From Theocolax elegans (lineage: Eukaryota > Arthropoda > Insecta > Hymenoptera > Cerocephalidae), in the NCBI GenBank assembly GCA_026168455.1, contig CM047429.1, positions 58,037,623 through 58,101,622 on the forward strand: 64,000 nt of DNA, written 5' to 3'. The notes beneath the pieces were generated by a model. That model was not told the origin of the DNA. It saw nothing but the letters and a program-made list of their open reading frames with translations, and did not search any database. The stretch's first letter is position 1. Each line of letters opens with the position of its first letter. Below are positions 1 to 12,300 of this stretch, piece after piece. The position numbers and the translations under genes are program-made.

Positions 1-705
1 CAACTTGACTTTTTCTTTTGGTTGAGTATCTACTTTTGATTGTTGTGGTTCCTGTGGTGGTGATTTTGTAGGAGATGCAGCTTTTTGAGGTTCTACATCT
101 ACCTTATCAACAATACTTTCTACCACTTTTGCTTCTTCAATTAAAACTGGAGCTTTAATTTCTGCTGTTTCATTGGTTTCGTCCCTTCCTGCACTAGATG
201 GTCGCTTTCGTTTTCTATTTCTCTTTTTGGAATTCTTTTTTATAGGTGATATAAGTTGTTTTTCATACTCATCATCATCATTGCAATTAATAAGATTTAA
301 CGGATCACATATATTAGGTGGAATAATGACTTCAATAGCCTCTTTCCTATGCTTTGGTGTTGGTAGAGGACTTGATTTTGGTGTAACTGCATTCATAGCT
401 CTATTCACTTCTTCATCTTGCATACTGTTTAAATTCAGTGGATCGCAAATATTGCCACCAAGTAAAAATTTTGTTGGAGGAATGATTCCTCCATCTTTCT
501 TTCTACGTTTATAAGTTGGAAAAACTTTGCCATTATTGGTAAAACTTTGCAAACGCTTACGCCCAAACTTGAAGTGTCTATTCTCTTCATGTTTGTGCTT
601 TTTATGTGATGCATTAGATATTCTTCTTGCTTTACCATTGTTTTCATTTTCCTTTTTATTTATAACTCCAACTTTTGCTGGTCGATCAACTGTTGCTGAT
701 GACAT
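1..705 (-). CDS. bin3: 7SK snRNA methylphosphate capping enzyme (MePCE/Bin3), N-terminal part, cut by window edge
   Basis: Read on the minus strand from the ATG at 705-703, an open frame of 235 codons runs off the left edge without a stop. In known MePCE/Bin3 proteins the enzyme puts a gamma-monomethyl phosphate cap on 7SK RNA and stabilises the 7SK snRNP that restrains P-TEFb; it is nuclear. What is seen: a basic, His/Lys-rich N-terminus; a block at residues 77-94 with the core [15 protein letters not shown]; the phrase TPKSSPLP at 108-115; then [14 protein letters not shown] at 125-138; and a very basic stretch at 156-169, likely a nuclear localisation signal. As I recall the family, the FLLGGNI-DPLNLNS and TPKSSPLP blocks are characteristic of its N-terminal region. 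The SAM-binding methyltransferase domain is not in the window and should continue to the left. The start is supported by an in-frame stop (TAA) upstream and by a good acceptor (TTAATTACAG) only 7 bases before the ATG, which implies a 5' UTR intron. Confidence 0.88.
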   Translation of the reverse strand, partial: MSSATVDRPAKVGVINKKENENNGKARRISNASHKKHKHEENRHFKFGRKRLQSFTNNGKVFPTYKRRKKDGGIIPPTKFLLGGNICDPLNLNSMQDEEVNRAMNAVTPKSSPLPTPKHRKEAIEVIIPPNICDPLNLINCNDDDEYEKQLISPIKKNSKKRNRKRKRPSSAGRDETNETAEIKAPVLIEEAKVVESIVDKVDVEPQKAASPTKSPPQEPQQSKVDTQPKEKVKL

Positions 706-712
706 GTTGACT

Positions 713-1432
713 CTGTAATTAATAAATTAATAATTAATAACTTTATATTAAATTATAAATAATAAACTAAAAATTATTCAATGAAATGTGTTATAATGGA
801 AATGTATGGTATTATACAGTTGTGAAACCATTTTTAATTATATAAATTTATTGGCAAGGTGACATGGGGTAATTACTACAACGAGTTTTAAAACAAGCGC
901 TGAATTTTGAATTGTATAAACTCATTGAGAGAGTATCTAATTCTTTGATGCACAAACTACTCTGTATCAAGAAACTGCATAGTTATTATTTGTTAAAATT
1001 TGTTAAGTTATTATTATTAGTTAAAATTTGATTTTTGAGTAAAAACCAGTTAGAGTTAATGAAATGAAAGTATCAAATTATTAAAAACAGTTTTAGATAA
1101 AAGTTAATGTAAAAATTTTGAAAAGAAAGTTCCATACAAAAATTATAGAATTAAAAAAAGATATTAAAATAATTCAAATGTGACAAAAACTTATTTTTAA
1201 TAAATCAATTTAAAATAATAGTAATAAAAACGAACGAAAAATATATTTATCTTTTAAATTATTCGATTTATGTTGAAAATAGTCGAGTTAAATGAAAAAG
1301 GATAAAAAAAAGTAATAATTTGAATTTGGCGGGTTAGGACATGCGCAGAATATATCTTACGGGCAGGCAAGTCGGGCAGCTCCCCGATGCTGCTGCCTCC
1401 TTGGCCTACCCTCCCCAGGTATGCGTACTTAC
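713..1432 (-). other. bin3: Predicted 5' UTR intron of bin3
   Basis: On the minus strand a consensus donor, GTAAGT, reads from 1432 to 1427 inside the GC-rich block. A T-rich acceptor ending in CAG lies at 715-713, immediately before the bin3 start codon. The 720-base interval between them is AT-rich with no coding signal, as expected for an intron. No transcript data are available here, so the exact junctions are inferred. Confidence 0.45.
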
Positions 1433-1745
1433 TGTATATCAAGTTCCTGATCCATTTGTGGTGACTCTTTCGATCATCTGATAAGCCCCAAAGGCTCAAT
1501 GTCTCATCCGAGGATGGCTGGACGCTAATGATTCCCGCGCTACCTTCGAGGATCACTCGACTATGAGAAGCCGTCGGTCGCTTCTCGACGTGTGCGCCGC
1601 CGAACGATATATACACGCGATGGCGATACGAGCGCGCTCACTCTCTGTCTCTGTCGCGCGCGAGTGCAAGCACGATTTTCCCGGCGAGTTGGCGACGCGG
1701 TTCCAGACGTAACTTGACCGCCGGTTGACAAGTTTTTGGGACGAC
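1320..1745 (-). promoter_or_regulatory. GC-rich bin3 leader exon and promoter, perhaps bidirectional
   Basis: This block is clearly richer in GC and CpG than its surroundings. On the minus strand it contains a TATATAT motif (about 1607-1613), a TCATAG initiator-like hexamer at 1566-1561 and, downstream, a GTAAGT donor at 1432. It fits a bin3 5' leader exon ending at 1433. A 120-codon minus-strand ORF (1616-1254) crosses the proposed donor and resembles no family known to me, so I treat it as accidental. On the plus strand, two acceptor-like tracts (ending 1809 and 1841) and a donor-like AAAG/GTAAAC (1869-1878) could mark a leader exon of a divergent transcript. That is speculative. Confidence 0.4.
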
Positions 1746-1872
1746 TAAAAGCTATGTATTTCGCAATATAAGTGTTATATATATTTAATTCTCTATTTTT
1801 CCTTTACAGGGGAGAGGAGGTTTGTTTCCCTTTTGTTTTCAGGTGGCGTGAATAGATCGCGCGGACCGAAAG

Positions 1873-3494
1873 GTAAACACTCCCGTGCGAGGATGTGTTA
1901 AGTATACGCTTTGTCTATTTATTTTCTCACTACTGTTTTTACTTACTTATAATACGATTATAAATACTATACCAGGATTTTCTCGACGTGTACGCTTACA
2001 ACTGCCTCTCGATAACTATATTTCATCTTCATTATTATTGATTTAATTTGTTGATCCCTCAAGGTAGATCACTGTCTTTTAGACGATTATACTATAAAAA
2101 TACATCGTATCGATTCAAATAAAGATAATTACATTTTATTTTTTAAATATTGAAATTAAAAACTGCTTTTCGTACCAATTTGTGCAAATAGTAAAAAACG
2201 CTATGATATATGTTAACTATAATAAATTAAATGTTATATGTCACCTCTATAGACATTTACAACTCATTATTGAAAATTAATTTTCTACTTATCACAAATT
2301 AATTAAATTGATAATTTTTTTAATGGACCTAATCAAGATACGCTTACGTTGGCTATTGCCGATACATATATTACGTGTATAGTATAGTAATACCCTACGA
2401 ACTATGTCCCGAATGAATCGTAAAAAACAATTCACTTGTATTAATTCTACTTTGGAATTATAAGACTACATTATCGCTAATAATAGAAACGAATCAATTT
2501 TAATATGCATTTAAAAAATAATATTTAAAACGTTAAAATAATTATTTCACTGCGTACTTGTGCTCATTCGGTTAATAAACTATAAATTTCATTAATTAAT
2601 ATAAAATTGGAGTGATCGCAAATAAAACCAAATTGTAAGGATACGTCGTCTGAATAATATAATGATTCGCTAAATAATAATTACCTATAAAAATTAAATA
2701 ATTAGGCATCAATTAAAAATATTATATATCAGTTTGTAACTGCATTGATTAATAAAGAAATTATAATGATTAAGGATGTTATAATACAGAGCATTAACCG
2801 TTATTCCGTTATTCCGTTGAATGCAACGTCGGCCTATTTAAGTGCAAATTTTCTCCATACGAGATTGAACGTGTATACCTATATAGACCAACACTACTAG
2901 ATGGAAGCAACTCCAATAGAGAGAGAAAATAAGTTTCAACGATTTTTGACCGTCATAAAACGAGATTTTAGCGAGTTGCCTGGTTAGGCAACTGGCACGC
3001 AACTATATGTGTATATATATATAAACTTTTACACACACACACACACACATTTGCGCACTAGGTCTCGCACAGTTGTGTTAGTGCGTACATCCATGTGCAC
3101 GCACACTCGCCCGTGTATATACACACACGAGAGGATTACTTTCATCTCTCTCTCTTTTCTCCGGCCCTCTTGACGAGTTTTCCATGTACGAAGAAGCACT
3201 TTATGAACACGCACACACACACATATAAATATATAGATATATATTTGTATGTATATATATATATACATATATATATATATAGACATATTCGTAGGCATGC
3301 ATCTTTTATCGTTGCAAGGGTCGACAAGTCGTTTTGTTAAATCTCCCGCCGCGCGTCGTTTGATACTCTTTCCTTTTGTTTCTTTTATATTTTAACAATG
3401 TATGACGTTATTAGCATTAATTTATGGGCAAGTATCGCGGGCTCATCCTTGTGTGCAACGAGTTTGCACGCGAGTATGTATAGACACATGCGTC

Positions 3495-3541
<47 letters not shown>

Positions 3542-6500
3542 CTTGTATATATGTACTAAGAGTATCGCATTACACGCTGTACTTTGGTATTATATTTCCA
3601 TGTTGCAAATGCACATTATTTGGATCGGTCAATATTAGTATATGTGTATATATATATATCGATTTGATTTTTTAGCTTTGAAACTGTTCTTTACTGCGGG
3701 TGTACATATATATATATATAAAGAGAGAGAGACGACTATTCGTCAATATTTGGGTGTGCATGTAAACGATTGATTATTGTTTATCTTGGTTTATACATGC
3801 GGTATATTAGTGGAAGTTACGTTCTAGTATTGATTTTAATTAAATTACAACTAATTAACGGGTAACTCGATCTTAATGATTTTATCGATTGGCGCGTGCA
3901 AATTCAATCTTATAAAATTATTCGTTGCGCGAGTTGTACTTTTTATATGTGTATATATATATATATGTATAGAGAGAGAGAGACGTTTTCTAATTAGTTA
4001 ATTGAAATTGACACTGTTACGAGTGGACAAGTCTAGATGTTATACGACGCTGCAAATGTTATTTCACTGCAATGGTGTAAAAGCGTGATAAACAATTATC
4101 GCGCTATAGAAAGTATCGATTTCGTATTTAACTTTTAATAGGTGTAATAAAAGATAAACATAATTGTATATGTCTGTATAATTAAAGAATTATTTGTTAA
4201 TGAGGATCGAAGATGATCTTCTGTATTATGTGTACATCGAAAATTTAATGTGTATATATGTGACAACCTAGATTCAGTAATAACTACTGGTTCTTTACGT
4301 TCGCATATGTATATACATTTTACAATGGGTATGTATATATACATGCGTATAATGTTTCTGATAACTCGCAGCTATCGAAAACGATTATTTATTATCAGCG
4401 ATCAAGATATGCGTACTCGATGCATTACAAAAAAGACTATTCTCTATATTTAAACGAAATTCAATGAGGGTTAAAATTAAAAACCCTCGCAGCAAATTGT
4501 ATACTACTACAAATGAAATTATAGGAAATATTGATTACGCATATCGTATAGTATACCTAGTCAATTTACTTTTAATCTCATTTTATTTTATTTAATAACC
4601 AACAATATTAAAATTTGCATCGAATTGTTTTGCTTCGATCTATTTTAGAACGTTTTTGTATACTGAATAAATTTATATATTTGATTAAGTTTTGTCGAAG
4701 GTTTTATTAACACAATTTTAATACGAATTTGTTATTTTAGAAGAAAAAAACATTCGATGTAAAGTAATTACTGTATTGATCAGACTAAATTCAATTTTAA
4801 TAAAAAATGACTAACTATTTGTTGCTTATACGTTTGAACTGAAAATTTAAATATGTTAAATAATTAAGTAAATTGATAGTAAATACAAAAGAATATCATT
4901 ATAAATACACGATTATGTTAGCGCAGACTCAACAAATTATTCCACTAACAGATTAGAAGTGTATAAATGAAAATATGAAAAATCAAAATATTATGCAATA
5001 TTTGTTTTACAATTTCATTTTAGACATCATCTTATTACATAAATATTATTTTTACGCGAAGATAAATGTTATAATAAAAATTACTACGCTAGATAGCAAA
5101 ATTTGTTATGGGTTTTAGTATCTTTTGCTATATATATCTTAATTTTTCAGAAAATTTGTAATAAATTTGACTACACAATATACCAATTTTTATAATTTGT
5201 CGCTCCTTTCTTCAATAAAATAGTAATTTTTTACAAAAACAAAATGATTAAATTATTAAATTGAGTCATCGTTTTTACTTTGTCCCATCATGTTATACCA
5301 ATGCATAAAGTAATAAAATATCTATGTCACACACGGTGTTTAAGGAAAGTAATCAACGATGCATAAAACAACCGTACTTTGTCGACGATGCATTTTTTTA
5401 AATGTAACAATTATATAAATGAGATAATCTATTACTTTTAATTTCTTGTCAAGAATTTTCGTAGAAGAATATTGCGATAGCTCATACGTTTCATAATCGT
5501 CAAAATCTATAAACTTAAAAAAAAAAATGCTACCTATGCGCTTTCGAATATCGTAATTATATAATACGCATTATATACTCATTATTAGAATTGAATATAT
5601 ATATAAACGTCTAAATTAAAAATAAAATTTCAATAGCCGTACGATATATTTGAAATTCCATAATCTATAAACATTACGATTATAATACTCCAACATTTTC
5701 GTAATGAATCATTTCCTGTTAAGGTGTAAGTACATACGCTACTTAATATTTAAAATATAACATATTTTGTTTTATGTATAAGCATACTCAGCATCTCAAA
5801 TACAGTGTGATTTCTTAGTAGTGAACAGTAACAATAGAATCTTTATTTTCAAATAAATTTTACACTAATAATAATGCGTCAGTGAGACGTGTACGCGCGT
5901 TAATACGGAAGTTCGACGACCGACGAATTAAAGAAATTTCCATATGATACAGGTATATAGTTAAATATAAGTTATATAAATGAAACAAGTATCTGTACAG
6001 TCGAGTCTTCATTGTATAATGAAATTGATAAAGTTTATACGCGAGTGAGTGTAGGATATCATTGTGAAAGTGACGAGAAGACACTTGTCTAAGGAAAACA
6101 TTGAAACAGCGAGCGATCAGGGGCAAAGCCACTATTACAATAATTGGTAAAAGTGACTGACATGTAAACACAAGGTTCGAGGTCGTCGCAGACCTGGTCA
6201 GGATTTTACTTTTTTTTCATTCAATTAATCATCGTTTTAATTAAAATAAAATTCAAAACCTTCATTTCAATTTTGTTCTACATTATATGTATTACTTCAC
6301 GTACATACATTATTAAATTTGGGTTTTTGATTAATTTCTTATTTTGCTAATTGGTAATCCTTTTAGATATATTAAGTCAGATTTGTGAATTTAAGTTTCG
6401 AGTATTATGTAGTAAAGTTGAATTAATTAATTTTGCAATTAAATAAATTAAATACAATGCGCTTTTGCATATTTTTAATAATATTTTTACGTTTACTTAA

Positions 6501-7015
6501 GATTTTATTTTAGAAGTAAAAGATTAAATTTAAGTATTTCGTACGTGACTTAGTAAAAAAAGAATCGCTGCGTGTTTTACTTTGTAACTTCCACGAGCAC
6601 TTTCACTTCTCTCCAAATGTGCAGTAAAGTGTATATATATATAACGATCTGCATTCTTTTTTTTTTTACGAAACAATTTCTGCGAGACCATCAAAAGGTA
6701 ACCAACGTTTTATCATCAGTCGGTAATAAGAGCATGACGTTTCCATAGTTAAAATAAAGATGTCACTAATTAACCTTTCTAAATTGGAAACAACCATCAG
6801 CGTCGCCACTTACGCTTCTTTACATTCATTCTCTCTCACTCTCTCTTTGTCCTTTCTTTCTCCTGTTCACTTCCTTTTCCGGGTTACGACTCACGATGCA
6901 GTCCCTATTAGTCTCTCAAATATCGAATCTACAGAAACATTATCATCTTCCCTAGGAAGTTAAAATATCATTGATTTTTTTATTCAATCCTACAAATATA
7001 CAGTGGACTACGTAA
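1873..7015. other. AT-rich non-coding DNA with microsatellites
   Basis: No convincing exon was found on either strand. The stretch holds an (AC)n run at 3031-3049, an (AT)n run at 3497-3535, and several short TA/GA tracts at about 3645, 3705-3732 and 3955-3982. Longer ORFs near 3.0-3.6 kb are translations of these repeats. Confidence 0.6.
3497..3535. repeat. (AT)n microsatellite
   Basis: An uninterrupted AT dinucleotide run of about 39 bases. Confidence 0.95.
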
Positions 7016-7019
7016 TATA

Positions 7020-7251
7020 AGGTTTGCAATTGTTTCGCGCGCGTCTGAGGCTTGCGCAGATGTCGTTGCGCAAAAGCGGAAGACGCTGCCGGCGGTAAGG
7101 CACACATGTGCTCGTCTTGTAAGAGAAAAAGAGAAGAGAGAGGCAGCGTATCGAGAGCGCGCGCGTTTTACAACCCCGCGCGCGCGCACGCGACTCTTCA
7201 GATTTTCTAACCGATGCGTAACCACGAGGCCGTATACTCTCGGTGCTACAG
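7020..7251 (+). promoter_or_regulatory. CpG-rich island ending in a splice-donor consensus; possible short leader or first coding exon
   Basis: The block is GC-rich with alternating CG runs (7158-7190). Near its right end is an initiator-like TCAGAT (7198-7203), and 48 bases further a strong donor, CTACAG/GTAAGC, with the break after 7251. An ATG at 7214 would give a 12-codon open reading (MRNHEAVYSRCY) that enters the donor in phase 2. Without the splice the frame stops at once. The peptide matches no family I know. It may be a non-coding leader exon or a chance arrangement. Confidence 0.25.
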
Positions 7252-7259
7252 GTAAGCGG

Positions 7260-9165
7260 ACAGTTTTTTTTTCTTTCTATTTCTCGTTCGTTCTTTTTCC
7301 TTTTTTTACTTTGCGAATTATTTTTTCGGTTGTTATCGCTTGCACAAAACCTCGTATATTTGCTCGTACTATTACGTTTTCGTCGGTGAGATCTGTTTTA
7401 CTTATGATTTTAATAAGTTACGCAGTTCTTTGAAGATTCGAAATACGATTTTACAGATTTTGTTTTCTGTACGATTTTTGATGTTTTATTAAGTAAACCA
7501 TTATTTTATAATAATGATTTTTAGTATTTTGTTTAACGATTCAGTTTTTATTTTGATGATTTAACTTCTTTTTACACATGAATAACGTGTACATTCATAT
7601 CAAAATCAATTTTTTTTGATAATTATGAATTTTAATTTACAGTATGTGAATTTAGTTTTCCTTAATTTCGAAAAAGTTTTAATTGACAAACGCATCATGA
7701 TAAAATATTTAACTGTACTTTTTACGATGTAAAATATATAAGAAAGCAAAATGTAAAAAAATGATTCGGCATTAACTGACCCAATCATTTTATGAGACGA
7801 TTAAACACATTTTATATACATGAGTAGTGTCCACGTGTTGTATTACATAAAAAAATTTGTTCCTATAATACATGGTCAAAATTTTTGGTGTTTATATTTT
7901 ACTTAAATACAAATACTAATAATTGTGTGTTAATAATGTTGCAATGTCGATTAAATGAAACAATAATTTGCATAGGAAATAAATCGTTATAAGTTATAAC
8001 CGTAACCTAACCTCTTTAAAGACCACGTGTTTCGCGTAGTTAAAATTTTGGACCGATTCGCAAGACTTCCTTTTTATGAATGGAAAAATAGGTTTTTGAA
8101 TATTTCTAATAAATTATTAAAATGGCAGTAAAATTGTATTTTAAATAATATATTTAAAATAAAAAGTTGTTAAATTAAATTAAAAATGTTTGATTTTAAT
8201 TTTAAAATAAATTGTAAGTTAAACACTTCATTTATTGATAGATAGTTAATCTATAGTCATTATAAAACCACTAAAGTTAGCAGCTAGAGTATATTAATCA
8301 GGTAAATTTTACAGCGTATTTCACCCGAAAAGTTTTTAGATAGCATTTTTTTAATGTATTAATTTAATGCATAAATTGTAAACTTATGTGAAATACAATT
8401 ATAAAAACTATTTCGTTTGAAAACAACTGTTCAATCTATCTACCTTACAACTTTAGTAAAGTGTTGTTTATATGGAATAGCCATTAATCTTCAATAATAC
8501 TTTATTTCAAATATTTATAAATTACAAAAAAAGGTAATATTCATAACAAAAAGTGAAATTTCTTTTTTAAAAAATAAGTTAAATTTTATGTGTATTAAAA
8601 TTATATTTTAATAAAGATAGCATTAAACAGTTATGTATATTTATACTAATAAAAGTATTTGATATATGAATAACTATTTATAATTATCATACTCTTATAT
8701 ACAAAATGGTTATTTAAAATCTACGCAAAATTCATTACTCAATCACTTCAATGTGATACAAAACTTAAAAAATTCGTAGTTAAATAATTAATTAACGATA
8801 TTGTCTTCAATCGTATAGTGAATTTTATTGTGAACACTATCTTACAAATCCGGTACGAATTAATTTAAAAAGAATATGTCTGACTAAGCGTATATGATAA
8901 TAAAACTCGTTTCCATAAAACGCAACTATGTATTAAAATACATCGTTCATCGTTTAAACTCCATTAAATTTCACGTGCATAATACAGTTTTTATGCTGCA
9001 TATATCGCGATTTCTAAATATAAGTGTATTAATAGACAGGTCTCTCTTGCGTTATGTTTGTGTGCGTGTCTGCGTGCGCTCGAGTGTATAGTTAATGTAC
9101 TCGATGAAGTATCAATTTAAAAAGTTACCATTCAAAACTCAACGCCGCTAATTCATTTTGTATTG
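7260..9165. other. AT-rich non-coding DNA
   Basis: T-rich at first, then evenly AT-rich. No exon, RNA gene or large repeat was recognised. Confidence 0.6.
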
Positions 9166-9169
9166 TTAA

Positions 9170-9370
9170 TAAACGAGGTTTTTCAAATCGATAGCGTGCT
9201 GCAAATGCTGCAATAGAACCTTACCAGCCGTTACACTTGTAAATCGTTATGCTAATACCGAAGCGACATCAGCGAGTTCGACAGGGTCACCGGGTCGCTG
9301 TGACGTAAGCGGATGCGGTGACCCCGAGCGACCGAGCTCACGCTTCATTTCTGCGAGTACCGTCTATACG
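9170..9370. promoter_or_regulatory. Compact GC-rich regulatory block with a CRE-like site inside an inverted repeat
   Basis: GGGTCACCG (9284-9292) is repeated in perfect inverted orientation as CGGTGACCC (9316-9324). Between the arms lies TGACGTAA (9301-9308), a CREB/ATF-type site. GGGTCA also resembles nuclear-receptor half-sites. No ORF of note overlaps it. This is a motif-based call only. Confidence 0.3.
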
Positions 9371-9374
9371 TTGC

Positions 9375-12300
9375 GGTAACATGCCAACATTTCATCTATT
9401 TTTATTTATTTATTTACTTATTTTATTTACATTTGCCCGTTTGTCTTGCATTATTCAGATTTTCTAATTTGTCTACCGCAAATGACAAAGTGAACCGTAG
9501 ATAATCAACATAATCGTCTTTAACTTTAAAATGTTTCACGGTAAATGGGCATTGTAATATGTTAATTTTTTTTAAGCCGTTAATAAAAACATGTAATGGA
9601 GTGTGTTCTCGTTTATAGGTGTGTGTATGTAGTTTCTACGGTTAAGAAAAATGTTACGTACATTTCGACACAAGATTAGAACCAAAAAGATTTACAATCG
9701 GTGCTAAACTATTTTTCTCGGACTTGATTTAAAAAACATTGGACGAGAGGATTAACGATCTCTTTAAACTTTATCTTTATTAATCTATTTTTACGTTATT
9801 GCTTCCATATTATACTTTTCTTTATCCGTAAATAACTTTAAACGTGTACATACTTTATTTATTTCGAACTATTTATTTGTACTTTTTATTTCCAAATTTA
9901 AACAATAATATTCTTATATCGGCGATCTCACTGGCAATGTACACTAAATTAAAATTATTTTTTATAATAAAGGGTACAACATTTTAAATACGATCAAAGA
10001 TATATATGTTTCGACATTCATCGCGTTCGCTACTATAAGCATATACTTATTTGAGAATAATAAAAGAAAAATTATTTCGTGTCGTATTAGAATATCGCAC
10101 GAAATGTATATCGATGTACACTTTTTTTTCGTACAAATGGACTTTGATAACATTTCGTTTTAATCATCTCTTACTGAAGTTATAAAAAAAAATTTGAAGA
10201 TAAGCACGTATCTCGAACACTGAAATGTACGTCAAGCATTCGCGTACATTAAAGCAACGATCAATCTAACCAGATATCTCATAAATAAATCATTAAGTAA
10301 ATGTAAAAATAAGTATTAACCGGATCATGTGTATATATACGTACAGACGTACGAAATTAAAAGATCAATCTATTAAAACAAATTGAGTATAAATATAATC
10401 TATCAAAAAAAAAAAGATATATACATATTCAGTTTGAATAAAAAGATGGAAAACCCGCCGTTTCGTAAATTACAGTGACCTAGAAAGAGCAAGAAAGTTG
10501 GCGTATATGTGTATAAAGTATCTTGTACAATAACCGTATACACCCGATCATTAAAATATATCCACCCATAATTTTCCATTAGGAATCCACGCGACCTCCC
10601 TCTCTGTCAGCACGATTAAACCATAGGTCTATACCGAATAAAATCGAAAAGACAATGGAGACCAATTTTCTTAGCAACAATGGGCTCTCTGGCATGTACA
10701 AACTGCACATGCATGTGTATATATGCACGTAGACAAACTAGCACGATTTTCCATCTGCGCAGAATCCGGGAGAATGTGGAACGGACTCGGCAGCGGCAGG
10801 TTAAAATGCCGGTGATCCGTGAAGAAGGAGAAAGAACGAGAGATTCTGTCTCCAGTTGGCGATAAGGTCGTGTTAGGTTATCGGAGATATGTACATATAT
10901 GTACACATATAGATATATGTGTGTGTTGGTATCGCATATACCAGAGGTTATCGCAATGCCCTTCGCTCGATTTTCCTTTGCAAAACAGCATATCGTACAC
11001 TTTATGTGTGAACATATGTGCACATACACAACACGCACTCGCGCTTATTCCTTTTTTGAAAAATCTCGAATTTTTCATGAATTTGAATTACGTGGGATGT
11101 GCTAGTTACTCGATCACTTGAAGGAAATTTATTTGGTTTTAGATCCATATAACTATATTTTTAATAAATATTTTAATTCACTGTTTGAAAAATTGTGATA
11201 ATTATAAGTTTAACGTTAAATACTCAATTATCGTAACGAATAGTTTTAGTGGTAATTATTTAAAATTTAAATATTCATTGTATGTTAATGTCGAATAGCT
11301 TCTGCATTTTATTGATCTACATCTTGCTTAATTAATGACAAGTTTTTTTGTTGTTGATTAGCGCTGACGTTCTTATGCTGGTTTACGCAGCATTTATGCA
11401 CATTTTGATGAGTAAGTTGATTTTTCCTGTTGTTGAAATACACGAAGACAAGCGAAACTTTACACAACGTGCAATATAGACGAGTTCAGCAAATTTTAAC
11501 GATACATTTTTCAAAACGCTAATTCTGAGGATTAATTGGTAAGACATCCATTTTTACGAGATTAAGTGTTTTAATACATTTCCACAAAATTACTATAAGT
11601 ATTATTAAATTCAGTGAATTTATTATTTTCTGGAATGAAGTTGCAAAGCGGAATAATTAACGTAGTTTTTAAATTATATTGATGTATTTATTTTATATTA
11701 TTTTTCAATAACGAGCAAGAAGAGAGTAATTTTAACAACACCTCGTTACACCGATATACACCTTTTTCGTAAACTTATTTGCTAGAAGAATTAAAAATTT
11801 TAATTTAGTCGCTATAAAAATGAGTTTTATATCAAATGGTTTAGCTACATGAAAGAATCTACCCGCTTAGCATTCGAGCATAATTAACGTGTCTCTAATC
11901 AATATATTTATATATGTACCCAAACCAATCATCTACAATTCAATCTAACGAATACGTGCATTTTAATTAAACTGCTCGCGAACCCGTAAAAATTCATGCA
12001 ACTTTAATGAAATTGAAGCACGAGGAAGCGCCCAAATAAATCATTCGACACGCCCTCTTGTGAATTTTTCTTAGCTCGCGGCGTTGCAACTATCCCCGGT
12101 CACGTATACACGTGTATATATATATATATAAGTACCCTGCCTGGCATTCCCGAAGGCATTTCTCTTTTAACTTACGAGCCGACCATAAAACTGCCCGTTA
12201 AAATGCAACGCTGATGTAACGTTTTCAAATTTTCAAAACGATCTCTATAACCTTCATTAAGCGCATCTAATTTCAAGGTCGGTGAAAGTTAACTCGGAAC

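Noticed and set aside
6810..6835. Minus-strand resemblance to miR-1 (AATGTAAAGAAG)
   Set aside because: The seed base is wrong and there is no pairing arm.
10616..11038. 140-codon minus-strand ORF
   Set aside because: It contains repeat-derived Tyr/Ile/His stretches and shows no recognisable domain.
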